This document shows, piece by piece, positions 21,725 to 32,532 of a DNA stretch of 64,000 bases. Origin of the DNA: Raphanus sativus (lineage: Eukaryota; Streptophyta; Magnoliopsida; Brassicales; Brassicaceae); assembly GCF_000801105.2 (NCBI RefSeq), contig NC_079517.1:9424001-9488000 (forward strand). Direction: 5' to 3'. The position numbers were made by a program, and so were the translations under genes. Numbering within the stretch: position 1 is the stretch's first letter; each line of letters begins with the position of its first letter. The notes below the pieces were generated by a model that saw nothing but the letters and a program-made list of their open reading frames with translations, did no database searches and was not told where the DNA came from.

Positions 21725-24700
21725 ATGAATCCTCAAGATTCTGAAGCTTCGATTCCTGGATTACATACTGCTTCGCTCTCCGATCCAAACTCCAATCCAC
21801 TTTTCGTTCATCATGCCGATCACGCTGGTATCTCTCTTGTTTCTGAGAAACTTACTGGTATTGGGAACTTCAATAGCTGGCGTAGATCGATGCTTATGGC
21901 CTTAGGTGCTAGGAATAAGGCCGTCTTTGTTACTGGTTTGTATCCAGATCTCGATGAAACTCATCCTGATTTTGGTTCTTGGTCACGATGTAACAATATT
22001 GTGAGCACTTGGATTGTGAACTCTGTTGACAAGTCGATTGCGAAGAGTATCATGTACCTGGAAACGGCGAAGCAGATGTGGTTAGATCTTCATGATCAAT
22101 TCAAACAGAGTGATGGACCTCGAACCGCTGACATCAAGCAGCAGATATACTCTGAAGTTCAAGGTTCTAACACTGTGAGTGTTTACTACACTCGTCTCAA
22201 GCAGCTATGGGAGGAGCTTAAGAATCATGAAGCTCCTTATACATGTTGTTGTGGCCAGTTCGATTGTGCGAGCCATAAACAGCTAGTTCAGCGAGATGAA
22301 CAAGATCGGATTCTCAAATTTCTTATGGGATTGAATGACACCTTCATGGCTACTAGGGGACAGATACTAATGCTGGAACCCAAGCCATCTATCTCGAGGG
22401 TCTTCAACTTGATTTCTCAGGAAGAAAGACAACGATCTATGAAGTCTACCAGCAACATGACCTTTCAGTCTTCTCATGGTGATTCATCTCTTGAACCTGT
22501 TGTTGCAGCTTACTCTGGAGGATACACCAAACAGCGACAACGTCCTATTTGCTCCCATTGCGGACTCTCTGGTCATACTGTCAGTCGTTGCTATAAACTA
22601 CATGGGTATCCTCAAGGGTACAAGACTAGCAACTCGGCGAACAAGCTACAGGACATGTCTTCTAACCAGTCTGGCTCTCAGCAACAACATGCGTCTAAGG
22701 CTTCTACTGTGGCCAATATTACACATGACTCTGGAAGTATTACCATGCATGATCAACAGGGTACTCGCTTGGGGATGGTCACATTGGATCAAGTGCAGAA
22801 ACTTCTGAGTGTTCTTAATGCTACCTCTGGTAGTAATGAGCTTCAGCATTCTCAGATTGCAGGCAGTGTTCTTAAACTCTCCGATGGATCGACCTCTACT
22901 TTCAAACCTCATCCTCATATAGTTCCTTTAACCACTGATCATGCATCTGCATCTGCATCTGCATCAGGTAAGCTTTTTACTCATACTCATTTCATTTCTG
23001 CGGGAATGAAGAATGGCCTTACTTTTTCATCTCAATCTTGGGTGATAGACACTGGTGCTAGTTGTCATGTTTGCTCTGATTTGACTCTGTTTTCTAGCAC
23101 TACACTGATTTCAAATACGGTTGTTACTTTGCCTGATGGCTCTCGTATACCGGTTTCTATTTCTGGTAATATCATTCTTTCATCTCAATTGACTCTTGCT
23201 AATGTGCTTTTCATTCCGGGTTTCAAATTTAACCTTTTGAGCATTAGTGCTTTGACAAAAGATACTTCAATCTCGGTTTTGTTTTCATCTGATACTTGTT
23301 ACATTCTACCATTTAATCCTCTTCATTTTCTTCAGGAGCATACTCCGGGTTACTTGATTGGGAAGGGTAACCTTCACCAAAACCTTTATATTCTGGATTC
23401 TGATGCTCCTGAACCGTCTTCAATTGCTCATGTGCATCACATCTCTCAAGTTTCATCAGAAGTTTGGCATCAAAGATTAGGACATCCATCTCCGCATAAA
23501 ATTCAAATTCTTTCAAAAGCTTTAGATATTTCAAAAGACAATATTGTTCATGATCATCTTTGTAAAGTTTGTCCACTTGCAAAACAAAAACGCTTGTCTT
23601 TTTCTTCTTCTAATAATATGTCTTCTTTGGCTTTTGATCTCATTCATCTTGATATCTGGGGTCCATTTCATGTTCTAACAGTTGATGGTTACAAATACTT
23701 CTTGACTATTGTGGATGATTGCACTAGAGTAACATGGGTTTATTTGCTTAAGGACAAAGGTTCTGTTGCCAAAGTTTTTCCCGAATTTCTTACTCATGTT
23801 GAGACTCAATATAAAGTTTCTGTTAAAGCCATTAGAACTGACAATGCTCCTGAACTTGCTTTCACATCTTTACTTCTATCAAAAGGGATCATTCACTATT
23901 TTTCTTGTGCTTATACTCCTCAACAGAACTCTGTTGTAGAGAGAAAGCATCAACACATTTTAAATGTTGCTCGGTCTCTTCTTTTTCAGTCAAATATTCC
24001 TATTGAGTATTGGGGTGATTGTATCCAAACCGCTGTTTACCTGATCAATCGTACTCCTACTCCCCTTTTACAAAACAAAACTCCTTTTGAACTTCTTACT
24101 TTGAAAAAGCCTAGTTATAACCATCTTCGAGTTTTTGGTTGTCTTTGCTTTACTTCAACTTTGTTAAAAGATAGAGATAAGTTTTCTCCTCGTGCTTCTC
24201 CATGCGTGTTTCTTGGTTATCCGCAAGGATACAAAGGCTACAAAGTTCTTGATATTGATACATATGAAGTTTCCATCTCGCGTAATGTCGTGTTTCATGA
24301 AACCTGTTTTCCGTTTTCTGAACGTTTGAATACAGAGTTCAACGATGAAATTTTTGGACAGCATGTCTTACCTTTACCTGTCCCTGATTCTCCTTTTCCA
24401 GCTTTCTTTGATATTGGACCGAATTCTTCTTCAGATTTTACTTCATTTCATGAATCTGACTCTGTCTCTGCTCCTTCATCTTCTCATGTTCCTAGTTCTT
24501 CTCGTGATAACAATGATTCTATTTCTGGTCATAGATCTAAGCGTCAAACTAAAATGCCTGCTTACCTTGATCAATATCACTGCTATCTCTTGAACAACAC
24601 TGATTTTCCTGCACATTCTAGTCATACAACATCTCATCCCATCTCTGCATTTTTATCATATGATAATGTTGCATCTGATCATAGAAACTTCCTCATCAAC

Positions 24701-26272
24701 ATCACTACGGTTACTGCTCCCAAAACATATAAAGAGGCGATCCTTCGTGATGAGTTTCGGATGTCTATGAAGTCTGAGATGAACTCTTTGGAGGAGACTG
24801 GCACTTGGTCCATCTGTGAACTGCCTTCTGGTAAACATCCTGTTGGTTGTAAGTGGATTAATACTTACAAGTTTAATCCTGATGGTACGGTAGAACGCCC
24901 AAAATCTCATCTTGTTGCTAAGGGTTACACGCAGTTAGAAGGCTTGGATTACTTGGACACTTTTTCCCCGGTTGCTAAGCTTGGTACTCTCCGTGCTCTG
25001 TTAGGCCTCACTGCTGCGAAAAATTGGTCAACAGCACAACTTGATATAAGTAACGCCTTTCTTAATGGCGACTTAGACGAAGAGATCTACATGACTATTC
25101 CACAAGGCTACACAGAGTTGACTGGACGTTCTTATCCTCCAAACTCTGTCTGTCGTTTGCACAAGTCCCTCTATGGCCTCAAGCAGGCCTCACGACAATG
25201 GAATCAGAAGCTTTCTCATGTGATAACTACTGAAGGGTTCACACAAGCACCTTCAGATCACTCTCTTTTCGTCAAATGCTCTGCTTCAATCTTTGTTGCA
25301 GCTCTCGTCTATGTAGACGATATATTGATTGTTGGCAATGATAATGCTGCGATTGACTCTTTCAAACAGGCTTTGAAGAATGCTTTCAAGCTTCGGGATC
25401 TTGGCCCTGCCAAATACTTCTTGGGTTTTGAGATAGCTCGGAATGAAACTGGTATCTCCATCAACCAGAGGAAGTATACTCTTGAGTTACTTCAAGATGC
25501 TGGCTATCTTGGATGCAAGCCTGTGTCCGTTCCTATGGAACCAAATCTGAAGCTTTCTGATTCCTCTACCTCTGGTGATCTTCTTCCTGATGCATCTATC
25601 TACCGGAAGATTGTGGGAAAGCTTCTCTATCTTACACATACTCGTCCGGATATCACATATGCAGTTCATAAACTGAGCCAGTTTATGTCTGCTCCGCGTT
25701 CTGATCATTTGAAAGCTGCTCAACGCGTCTTACGTTACTTGAAGAATGATCCTGCTCAAGGTTTATTCTACTCTGCATCATCAGACGTTTCTCTTACGGC
25801 TTTCTGTGATGCAGACTGGGGCGCCTGTCCTGATTCTCGAAGATCGACCACTGGATATTGCATCTTCTTAGGTGACTCTCTTATATCGTGGCGTGCAAAG
25901 AAGCAGCAAACTGTCTCTCGAAGCAGCTCTGAAGCTGAATACAGATCGATGGCAGATACGACATGTGAGCTTCTGTGGTTGGACTACTTGCTACGTGATC
26001 TCCATTGTCCCCTTACAGGTCCAGCTAAGCTGTTTTGTGATAATCAATCAGCTTTACATATTGCTTCCAATCCAGTTTATCATGAGCGGACGAAGCATAT
26101 TGAGCTCGATTGTCATGTTGTTCGGGAAAAGCTACAGAGTGGATTTCTCAAGACGATGCACGTGAAGTCAGAGCATCAACTAGCTGATATTCTAACCAAA
26201 GCCGTCCAGCCTGCAGTCTTTCAGCGTTTACTGCTCAAGATGGGACTTCACCATCTGTTTGTTCCATCTTGA
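21725..26272 (+). CDS. Copia gag-pol polyprotein (Copia 1)
   Basis: A single frame of 1515 residues. Domains in order: Gag with a CCHC zinc knuckle near residue 275 (CSHCGLSGHTVSRC), aspartic protease near 438 (DTGASCHV), Gag-pre-integrase motif near 580 (WHQRLGHPS), and integrase with catalytic acidic residues in HLDIWGPF (about 641), RTDNAPEL (about 704) and VVERKH (about 737). Reverse transcriptase follows with the YVDDILI box (about 1195), then RNase H with CDADWG (about 1359) and SSSEAEY (about 1400). Protease, integrase, reverse transcriptase, RNase H is the Copia order. Minor oddities are NAPEL in place of the common NGxEF and ERPKSHLVAKG in place of ERYKARLVAKG. No stop or frameshift was seen. 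Confidence 0.95.
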   Translation: MNPQDSEASIPGLHTASLSDPNSNPLFVHHADHAGISLVSEKLTGIGNFNSWRRSMLMALGARNKAVFVTGLYPDLDETHPDFGSWSRCNNIVSTWIVNSVDKSIAKSIMYLETAKQMWLDLHDQFKQSDGPRTADIKQQIYSEVQGSNTVSVYYTRLKQLWEELKNHEAPYTCCCGQFDCASHKQLVQRDEQDRILKFLMGLNDTFMATRGQILMLEPKPSISRVFNLISQEERQRSMKSTSNMTFQSSHGDSSLEPVVAAYSGGYTKQRQRPICSHCGLSGHTVSRCYKLHGYPQGYKTSNSANKLQDMSSNQSGSQQQHASKASTVANITHDSGSITMHDQQGTRLGMVTLDQVQKLLSVLNATSGSNELQHSQIAGSVLKLSDGSTSTFKPHPHIVPLTTDHASASASASGKLFTHTHFISAGMKNGLTFSSQSWVIDTGASCHVCSDLTLFSSTTLISNTVVTLPDGSRIPVSISGNIILSSQLTLANVLFIPGFKFNLLSISALTKDTSISVLFSSDTCYILPFNPLHFLQEHTPGYLIGKGNLHQNLYILDSDAPEPSSIAHVHHISQVSSEVWHQRLGHPSPHKIQILSKALDISKDNIVHDHLCKVCPLAKQKRLSFSSSNNMSSLAFDLIHLDIWGPFHVLTVDGYKYFLTIVDDCTRVTWVYLLKDKGSVAKVFPEFLTHVETQYKVSVKAIRTDNAPELAFTSLLLSKGIIHYFSCAYTPQQNSVVERKHQHILNVARSLLFQSNIPIEYWGDCIQTAVYLINRTPTPLLQNKTPFELLTLKKPSYNHLRVFGCLCFTSTLLKDRDKFSPRASPCVFLGYPQGYKGYKVLDIDTYEVSISRNVVFHETCFPFSERLNTEFNDEIFGQHVLPLPVPDSPFPAFFDIGPNSSSDFTSFHESDSVSAPSSSHVPSSSRDNNDSISGHRSKRQTKMPAYLDQYHCYLLNNTDFPAHSSHTTSHPISAFLSYDNVASDHRNFLINITTVTAPKTYKEAILRDEFRMSMKSEMNSLEETGTWSICELPSGKHPVGCKWINTYKFNPDGTVERPKSHLVAKGYTQLEGLDYLDTFSPVAKLGTLRALLGLTAAKNWSTAQLDISNAFLNGDLDEEIYMTIPQGYTELTGRSYPPNSVCRLHKSLYGLKQASRQWNQKLSHVITTEGFTQAPSDHSLFVKCSASIFVAALVYVDDILIVGNDNAAIDSFKQALKNAFKLRDLGPAKYFLGFEIARNETGISINQRKYTLELLQDAGYLGCKPVSVPMEPNLKLSDSSTSGDLLPDASIYRKIVGKLLYLTHTRPDITYAVHKLSQFMSAPRSDHLKAAQRVLRYLKNDPAQGLFYSASSDVSLTAFCDADWGACPDSRRSTTGYCIFLGDSLISWRAKKQQTVSRSSSEAEYRSMADTTCELLWLDYLLRDLHCPLTGPAKLFCDNQSALHIASNPVYHERTKHIELDCHVVREKLQSGFLKTMHVKSEHQLADILTKAVQPAVFQRLLLKMGLHHLFVPS

Positions 26273-26280
26273 AGGGAGGG

Positions 26281-26470
26281 TATTAGAGTTATCATTATAT
26301 GACCGGTTTAGGAACTCGGTACAAGTTGGTTTAGTTTCCTTTAGCTTAAACCAGCTATATATATTCTTCATGATTCATTGTAACAAACTAAGATGATTGA
26401 ATATGAAGTTTCTTTTACTCTGTAACAACCTTTCCTCTCGTCATCATCTTCCTCATTGAAACATCTAATA
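26281..26470 (+). repeat. 3' LTR of Copia 1
   Basis: 190 bp, read base for base as identical to 21294-21483. It follows the purine tract after the polyprotein stop. Confidence 0.9.
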
Positions 26471-27610
26471 CCTTGGATGGACGGACAACATGATCCAAAG
26501 ATGTAATATAACTTACCAAGTCGTTCGTTTAAAATCTTGTCTAATTCGTGAAGCTTGCATCAAGTCAAGGCATAGCCATGAAGACTTGAACACCAATAAC
26601 CGTATATATATTTAACTGTAGAAATCAGTCTAACGTTTATACAATAGCACTGGTATACCTTACATGCCGCTGGGAAAAACGATCCAACATCACACTTTAT
26701 ACAACCAACTTGTTAAATACTGTAGGAATTCCAATTTTAGGCTCATAATATATTTTAGGTTTATAATCTATTTTGGAAATCCGAATTAAAAAAAAAAGAA
26801 AATTTTCCAAAATAGAACCAAAAACAGCATCTTTGTCCCTTTAATATAAATTCAAATGATATCTTTAGTATAATGTTCGCTAAAAATCCAATTTAACCCT
26901 TGTTTATCATTTAACAATTTAAGAACTCATTTCTATACATAAAAATATCAAATAAAACAAATACTAATTAAAACAACAGATTAATTTCAATTTTTTTATT
27001 TTTTTAAAGAAAATCGCATAAACACGTTTTAGGAAATTAAAAATCTTCTCATATATTTTTATAATATTTTGAAACTGAACTTGTCATATTTTCGAAAATA
27101 TGGTTATTTTTATCCATAGAATGTAACTTCTACAATGTGTAGAGAACAACAAATAATCCGTAAGCAGATGTTACTATATGTAAACTTTCGAATTGTCTTT
27201 AGATTTCATATCGTAGAACTTTAGAATTAATATAAAAATAGAAAATGCATTCAGAAGAAACATAGCTATTTTAAATATTAATATTTGTGGACTTCACATT
27301 CCTCATATTTAGATTTCTATTTAAAAGTAGATTATTGATTCTAGCAAAAAAAAATAGAATAATTTGTTAAACCTGATATTCAATTTCCACTATGTCATTT
27401 TTCATAGAAGATGACATCTTCTTTCGGTGGAACACAATTAATAATTTTAATTTAACAAGTTTTACAACAAAAAATTTACCAGTATATGTGTATGGGTATT
27501 TTATCAATTGTTTATATTTTTAATAACTTTTTGCTCATAAAAATGTTTATTTCATTAAGTTTGATATATTAAAAAGGAAATTAAGGAAAAAATGAAACAA
27601 AAAAAAGATT

Positions 27611-27689
27611 TTATACTAAGAGGACAAATATGCTATTTTAAAAAAAAATTATACTAAGAGGACATAGATGCTATTTTAAAAAAAAAAAT
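27611..27689. repeat. Two tandem units ending in A-runs
   Basis: TTATACTAAGAGGACA followed by A/T-rich sequence, GCTATTTT and an A-run occurs at 27611-27648 and again from 27649. The units differ at a few positions. Confidence 0.6.
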
Positions 27690-28343
27690 TTGACAATTTT
27701 TATCTATTTTGACATTTTTTTCCTTATACAAATATAACACTGTATCAGAGAAGGTTTGAATTCAAAACACAAAGGAATTAACATCTTTATAGTACCACTA
27801 AACCACAAACAGTTTGATATAATCATTGTTCAAAATCGATCCAACATTACAGTTTATAATACCAACATTTATATAATGCTATTTTAGCTAGTTAATTTGA
27901 AGAGAAATTAAACTTTGCATGATAACACCATATATGAATTTATCTTTGATTCTTGAATACCAAAAAAATTGTTTATGTCGAGAGCAATAATAAAAAGATA
28001 GCACAAAGTGAAAATAGTATTAGTTTTACATAAGTACATGTAAATAATCCAATTATTCAGTTGGACTATCTAAATTTTATCAAAGTTTTAGGGTTCCTAA
28101 AACCATTCCATAATTCTATCAGATTAGCCGAAAAAATCTTATCACATATATGTTAGACTATTGGAGAAAACCTTACAAACAAAATTTCTATGTATAAGTA
28201 TACAAATATATAAATATTTATCTGACAAAATATAAATTTGAATAGTATGCTAAAAATTTACAAATATCAATTCACCCCCTTCATCTATAGCAAACAGAAG
28301 CTAATATACCGTTTCAAAATAAATGCAGATAAAAGTATGAATT

Positions 28344-28390
28344 ATTTAAGAACTTGTTCTTTTTTTGTCAGCATTTAAGAACTTATTCTT
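28344..28390. repeat. Tail-only micro-insertion with 18-bp duplication
   Basis: ATTTAAGAACTTGTTCTT (28344-28361) and ATTTAAGAACTTATTCTT (28373-28390) match at 17 of 18 bases. The 11-base insert TTTTTGTCAGC lies between them. On the minus strand it reads GCTGACAAAAA, again a GACA pre-tail. Confidence 0.7.
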
Positions 28391-28608
28391 AATAGTTTCC
28401 AAGTGTTTGTCCATATTTGTTGGTACTTAAACTTTTATATGATTAATCTTTGTATTTGGGGATGGAGATAGTCTTGGATAGTTGGTTGGCACCACTAAAG
28501 GTTCTTCTACATGCGTACATATTAGTAAGTAACTAGATTTTTTGTATAAATTAATTCCGTATGCGTAGTTGCCTATATAGAAGAATTATAAGGCTAATAA
28601 ACATGCTA

Positions 28609-28886
28609 GAGCATTCTCATTGGAAGCTTTTAAACAAAGTTCACACAAATTCCAAAACAAAAAAATATTAAAATAATCTCACCAACTTGAACTTATGTAC
28701 GAAAAATTCTCCGCGTGAACTCCATCCTTAACTATTTCGCGGGTCCCGTAAAACGTGGCGGTTCACGATTAATTCAGTTATTATATATATATATATATAT
28801 TTTTTTTTTAAAACAAACAGAAAAGAAAAAATAATTAAAAAATATTTTTTATGAACCCCTCTACAAACTTACTGATGGGCATGCTC
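28609..28886. mobile_element. MITE with GAGCAT inverted ends and conserved GC-rich core
   Basis: Ends GAGCAT... and ...ATGCTC, flanked by CTA (28606-28608) and TTA (28887-28889). The 278-bp element has a GC-rich core near 28735-28770 (CGCGGGTCCCGTAAAACGTG, then GCGGTTCACGATTA) and an AT microsatellite near 28780. The core closely resembles that of the MITE at 60772-61029 (CGCGGGCCCCACGACACGTG). The 3-bp TWA-like flanks suggest the PIF/Harbinger group, which is inference. Confidence 0.65.
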
Positions 28887-29021
28887 TTAGTTGGTTGGGC
28901 TGGAGCCTGGAGGTTTCTGGAGACAGATCTTTTTGTCACATTCCACAATGAGAAAGTCTCAATCACATCGATAATTTCTAGTTTAGTTCCATTACACCTT
29001 TCGAAAGTTAATTGGTTGGTC

Positions 29022-29920
29022 ATAGTTTCTCAACTGATCAGGGCCGTCTTTTAGCACGTGCAAGTGGAACGGTCGAACAGGGTCCAAAATTTTAGAGGAT
29101 CCATAATTTTTTTGGATTAGTAATAGTTATAAATTTAAAATCATATATTTATTAAAAAATCAGAAAACTATATTTGAATTTAATTTTCGTATTTATAACC
29201 AATGAATATAAATTACAATTCTTTATTTAAACTAAAAATGCAAAAAATTATAAAGTAATTAGTATTTATATCAATTATATATTATGGAAAGTAAGAAATA
29301 GTTATTGATGTGTTCTTGAATATTCAATGGCAGTATAGAAAGTTAACATTCTAATTTGATTATGTTAATGAAACAATTATCAATTAGTGATTTTAAATAG
29401 AGAGAACAAGATATAGTTTCTTCACCTTTTAAAAAAAATAAAAAATAGCAAACACAAAGGAAAAAAACTAACATACAACTTCTGTCGACAAAAAAAAGAG
29501 TGTCGTGTCTAATCAAGAGTATAATAAACGTAAAAGAAAAACTAAAAAGCTAGAAACGGCTAGAAGAATGATCAAATTTGATGATTTAATTGATGATTTT
29601 GTATTGAAAAATGCCAAATGATCATTTTCAATGATTTTCATTAAAAACTAGAAAATGGTGACAGGGGTATTTAAATATACAATAATTAAATTGTAGTAGT
29701 TATTTTATATTTTAATGATATTTTATAAAAAAATCTAAATTGTTTCAGATCATTAACAAGGTCTTAGTTTTTATTTTGAACAGGGTCTATATAAAGTTCG
29801 AGACGGCCCTGCAACTGATTAAAGCCACCAAAACTACAGGTGATTTGCATCATGTTCGAGAATAGTTTCTCAACTGATTAAAGCCACCAAAACTACAGGT
29901 GATTTGCATCATGTTCGAGA
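29022..29920. repeat. 59-bp tandem duplication interrupted by a hAT element
   Basis: A 59-base unit starting ATAGTTTCTCAACTGATTAA is complete at 29862-29920. A first copy is split: its first 17 bases are at 29022-29038 and the rest resumes at 29812. The split point is the insertion site of the hAT element, which duplicated CAACTGAT. The tandem duplication therefore probably came before the insertion. Confidence 0.75.
29039..29811. mobile_element. Non-autonomous hAT element with perfect 8-bp duplication
   Basis: Terminal inverted repeats CAGGGCCGTCT and AGACGGCCCTG are perfect over 11 bases. The 8-bp target duplication CAACTGAT lies at 29031-29038 and 29812-29819. It is 773 bp long, AT-rich inside, with no transposase. 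A second, more decayed member in inverse orientation lies at 41937-42765 and shares the internal AGGGTCTATATAAAGTT-type text. Confidence 0.85.
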
Positions 29921-30229
29921 ATCCATTTATAGTATTATATTACTATTGCCAGTTGATTCTTTTTGACCGACGACCAAACTTTACAGAGCAGTGAACGACG
30001 CAGGAACTAGCCTATGTCATTACGTATTTCTTTCCTCGACAATTTAAGGTGTTTTATTGATTAACGAAATAGTTTTGGAGTAATAGGAGCTGCAAGAATC
30101 ACTTCCACTTCAACATTTGATTTTTGTTTAACTTTATTTTTAGTAATTTTCGTTAAATACTTATTCAAAATATATTGAACCTTGAAATATCCATTTCCAG
30201 CGTTATGTTATCACACGCCTTTTTCTATA
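29921..30229. other. Short intergenic spacer
   Basis: About 300 bases between the hAT element and the Helitron; nothing recognised. Confidence 0.4.
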
Positions 30230-31754
30230 TCTATCTTATTAAAGGTGAAGTACAAATTCGGTGCGTTTGGATACTTGGATAAGATTAATAAAAAAATTTA
30301 ATGTGTTTGGTTATAGCTATAAAAAATGGAGTGTTTGGAAACTTGAATAGTAGTATCTATTAATTGTGTTTCCATATTTCACTTAGTTTAACAATTTAAT
30401 TAATTATATTACCTTAATAATAAATTACATCATTAATTATATTACCATAATAATAATAGTGCATATTTTTATTTATTAGTTAATCAATATTAACTTTGTG
30501 CCAATTATAAAATCAAAAATGCTAAATAATTAGGTTTTACATATGATTAAACATTTGGTTTATTTTATTTTATTAAAATATTTTTATTTTAGTTACAATC
30601 GGTGGAAAATTACGTACCCAAAAACATAGTTCAAAAATATGTTTTGTGAATAAAATAATAACTTAAATCAAAATACTTAAAATGTCCTACATTTATTGTC
30701 ACTTAATTTTCCACTCCATATAATTATTTTACTTGATAAAAAACTCTTTCTATTTCACTTAATTTAACAAAACACATAAAACAGTTTTTTATTAATTTAT
30801 ATAATTATTTAGACATGAACATTATCTGTCTATTTAGGTACATGTTGTTCTTTTCGGATATCCTTTTTTTTTTGGTAACCAAGTCCCGCTTGAATATTAT
30901 AAACTTATGTGTAGATTTTGAGTTGGATCATTCTAGATCTGGATGAATTCGGTTCTGATGTATAGGAACCTAAAAATATCTAAATAACCAATGTATCTAA
31001 AACGGGTTCGGATATTTGTAACAAAAATAACCATATAACCTGATTCGGTCCAGATCTTTTGAGTATCGTTAGTTACCAGATCTTTTGAATATCGATGTAT
31101 AAAAATATATTTCACGGGCCAATTTAACAAAATATTAATTGGTTCAGTTGAAATAAATATATTTTAAAAAATTATATGAACTGAAAAAATCACTATAAGA
31201 ATACTTACATTTGGATTCAAATCATTTTTTTAATAACAAACTACACAAATATGTTGATTTGTATACAAATTTAAATTACAATGTAAATATTTAATTGAAC
31301 ACAATTAATACAGAAATATGTCACATTGTTTAAACAAAATATCAAAGTAAACAGTTGCGTTTTAAAATCATTTATTTTAACAACAAGCCAAATAAATATG
31401 TTGATTGGAGAGGGAATAAAATAAAGCCAGAGAAATACATAGTTTACAAGAGACACTCTATATGTCAAATTTATTATAAAGAAATTTTTACTAAGATAAA
31501 TACATTCAATAATTACAAACAAATAATATATTTCATAAAAGTAAAAAATAATATCCGCGCTTCGATATGTTGATTGGAGAGGGAATAAAACAAAGTCAGA
31601 GAAACACATAGTTTACCAGAGACACTATGTGTGTCAAATTTATTATAAAGAAAGTTTTACTAAAATAAATATGTTCAATAATTACAAACAAATAATGTAT
31701 TTCATAAAAGTAAAAAATAATACCCGCGCTTTCGAAGCGCGGGTCAAAATCTAG
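30230..31754 (+). mobile_element. Non-autonomous Helitron with both termini
   Basis: The 5' end TCTATCTTATTAAAGG (preceded by A at 30229) fits the TCTATAnTATTAAA start of Brassicaceae Helitrons as I remember them. The 3' end has a perfect hairpin, ACCCGCGCTT, loop TCG, AAGCGCGGGT (31722-31744), then TCAAAATCTAG with CTAG ending at 31754 and host T at 31755. Insertion between A and T with no target duplication and a hairpin before CTRR are Helitron traits. It is 1525 bp with no Rep/helicase. The last part is duplicated (see 31396-31739). Confidence 0.8.
31396..31739 (+). repeat. Duplicated 3' segment of the Helitron
   Basis: Two tandem copies begin ATATGTTGATTGGAGAGGGA, at 31396-31564 (169 bp) and from 31565. 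The first copy ends in ATCCGCGCTTCG, a truncated version of the 3' hairpin, and then runs straight into the second, which has the full hairpin. The first hairpin seems to have been lost at the junction. Confidence 0.75.
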
Positions 31755-31844
31755 TATAAGTATTAAGTACCAAATCCGCATACAGAACATTAGAAATACA
31801 ATAGAGAACCGGATTTAAATAACTTTAATGCAAAACATGTTTTC

Positions 31845-31886
31845 AAGTGAAAGATGAAAGTTAGCAAAAAAAAAGTGAAAGATGAA
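31845..31886. repeat. Tail-only micro-insertion with 14-bp duplication
   Basis: AAGTGAAAGATGAA is found at 31845-31858 and 31873-31886, with AGTTAGCAAAAAAA between them (14 bases): a TAGCA pre-tail plus A-run. Confidence 0.7.
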
Positions 31887-32050
31887 GCATAAAAGTCTTG
31901 TCACTTTGATAAGTTGAGATTCTTTCGATGGAAACCAACTCTAGAGTCCTCAAAGCTATATTCCAGTGAACACTTGGGCAGTTGGGCTCACCGAATGACT
32001 GAAAGAGAGTTGAAGAACCCTAAGATATCAAATTTAAAATATTGCTCCGT

Positions 32051-32097
32051 AAAATTAATCTTTAGGTTTACCCAAAAGAAAAAAAAATTATCTTTAG
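32051..32097. repeat. Probable tail-only micro-insertion
   Basis: AAAATTAATCTTTAG (32051-32065) and AAAATTATCTTTAG (32084-32097) differ by one base gained or lost. The insert is GTTTACCCAAAAGAAAAA. Less clean than the others. Confidence 0.45.
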
Positions 32098-32123
32098 ACT
32101 ATATATTTATATTATTTTTTTGT

Positions 32124-32511
32124 CACTGAATAATGCATTTAATGGGCCCAAAGAAATTGGCCAGCCCAAGAGGGTCCATTACGGCATTTGCTAAAGAATC
32201 CACCTCTTCATTTTTTTTTCGATGAATATGAAAAAAAACAATTGAAACAAATCCAGAAGCGAAATCATGAATGTCATTGATGATCCCTAGTATTTCCTTC
32301 TTCTGAATCTTGTAGTTGATTGCTCTGATGAGCGTTAGATTATCGGAACACAACCAAAAATTCGAGATTCCTTGGTTTGCCGCCGTGAATAGTCTTTCCC
32401 TTACCGCCAGCGCCTCAGCTATCAGGGCAGAGTTGACGTAATCCTGTGTCGTAGATCCTTAGATGCTTCCTGAGTAGCTGCTCCTGCGATGATCCAAGCA
32501 AGACTATATAT
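32124..32511 (-). pseudogene. Remnant of a retrotransposon RNase H domain
   Basis: The minus strand encodes the C-terminal part of an RVT_3-type RNase H domain: motifs like CSDNLTLIRAIN, QKKEILGIINDI and FFHIHRKKNEEVDSLANAV (about 32130-32353). Upstream, a second frame continues with TTQDYVNSALIAEALAVRER, so at least one frameshift separates the parts (near 32460). These are the conserved segments found at the end of plant LINE polyproteins and in related host RNase H-like genes. No reverse transcriptase is attached. Just beyond 32509 a separate retroposon has inserted and cut the locus. Confidence 0.65.
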
Positions 32512-32532
32512 TTATATATACGACTATTATAT

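Larger units (their letters stand above)
21294..26470 (+). mobile_element. Intact Copia retrotransposon 1, very recent insertion
   Basis: The element is 5177 bp with two 190-bp LTRs that I read as identical. It is flanked by perfect 5-bp duplications CCTTG (21289-21293 and 26471-26475). Directly after the 5' LTR is TGGTATCAGAG, the initiator-tRNA-Met primer-binding site. Before the 3' LTR is the purine tract GAAGGGAGGG. The LTR begins TATTAGAG and ends CATCTAATA, not the usual TG...CA. One uninterrupted gag-pol frame lies between. Identical LTRs and an open frame mean the insertion is young, and the copy may be able to move. Confidence 0.95.
26476..28608. other. AT-rich intergenic DNA
   Basis: No gene supported. 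Base composition is strongly AT-rich, with many A- and T-runs. Near 27333-27365 there is a degenerate tail-only insertion of the type TAGATTATT, then GATTCTAGCAAAAAAAAA, then TAGAATAATT. Two repeats are listed separately. Confidence 0.45.

Noticed and set aside
31722..31744. GC-rich hairpin as an intrinsic terminator
   Set aside because: Its place directly before CTAG|T and at the end of a Helitron explains it as the transposon terminus.
31271..31790. Minus-strand frames across 31271-31790
   Set aside because: They arise from the duplicated AT-rich 3' part of the Helitron and show no domain.
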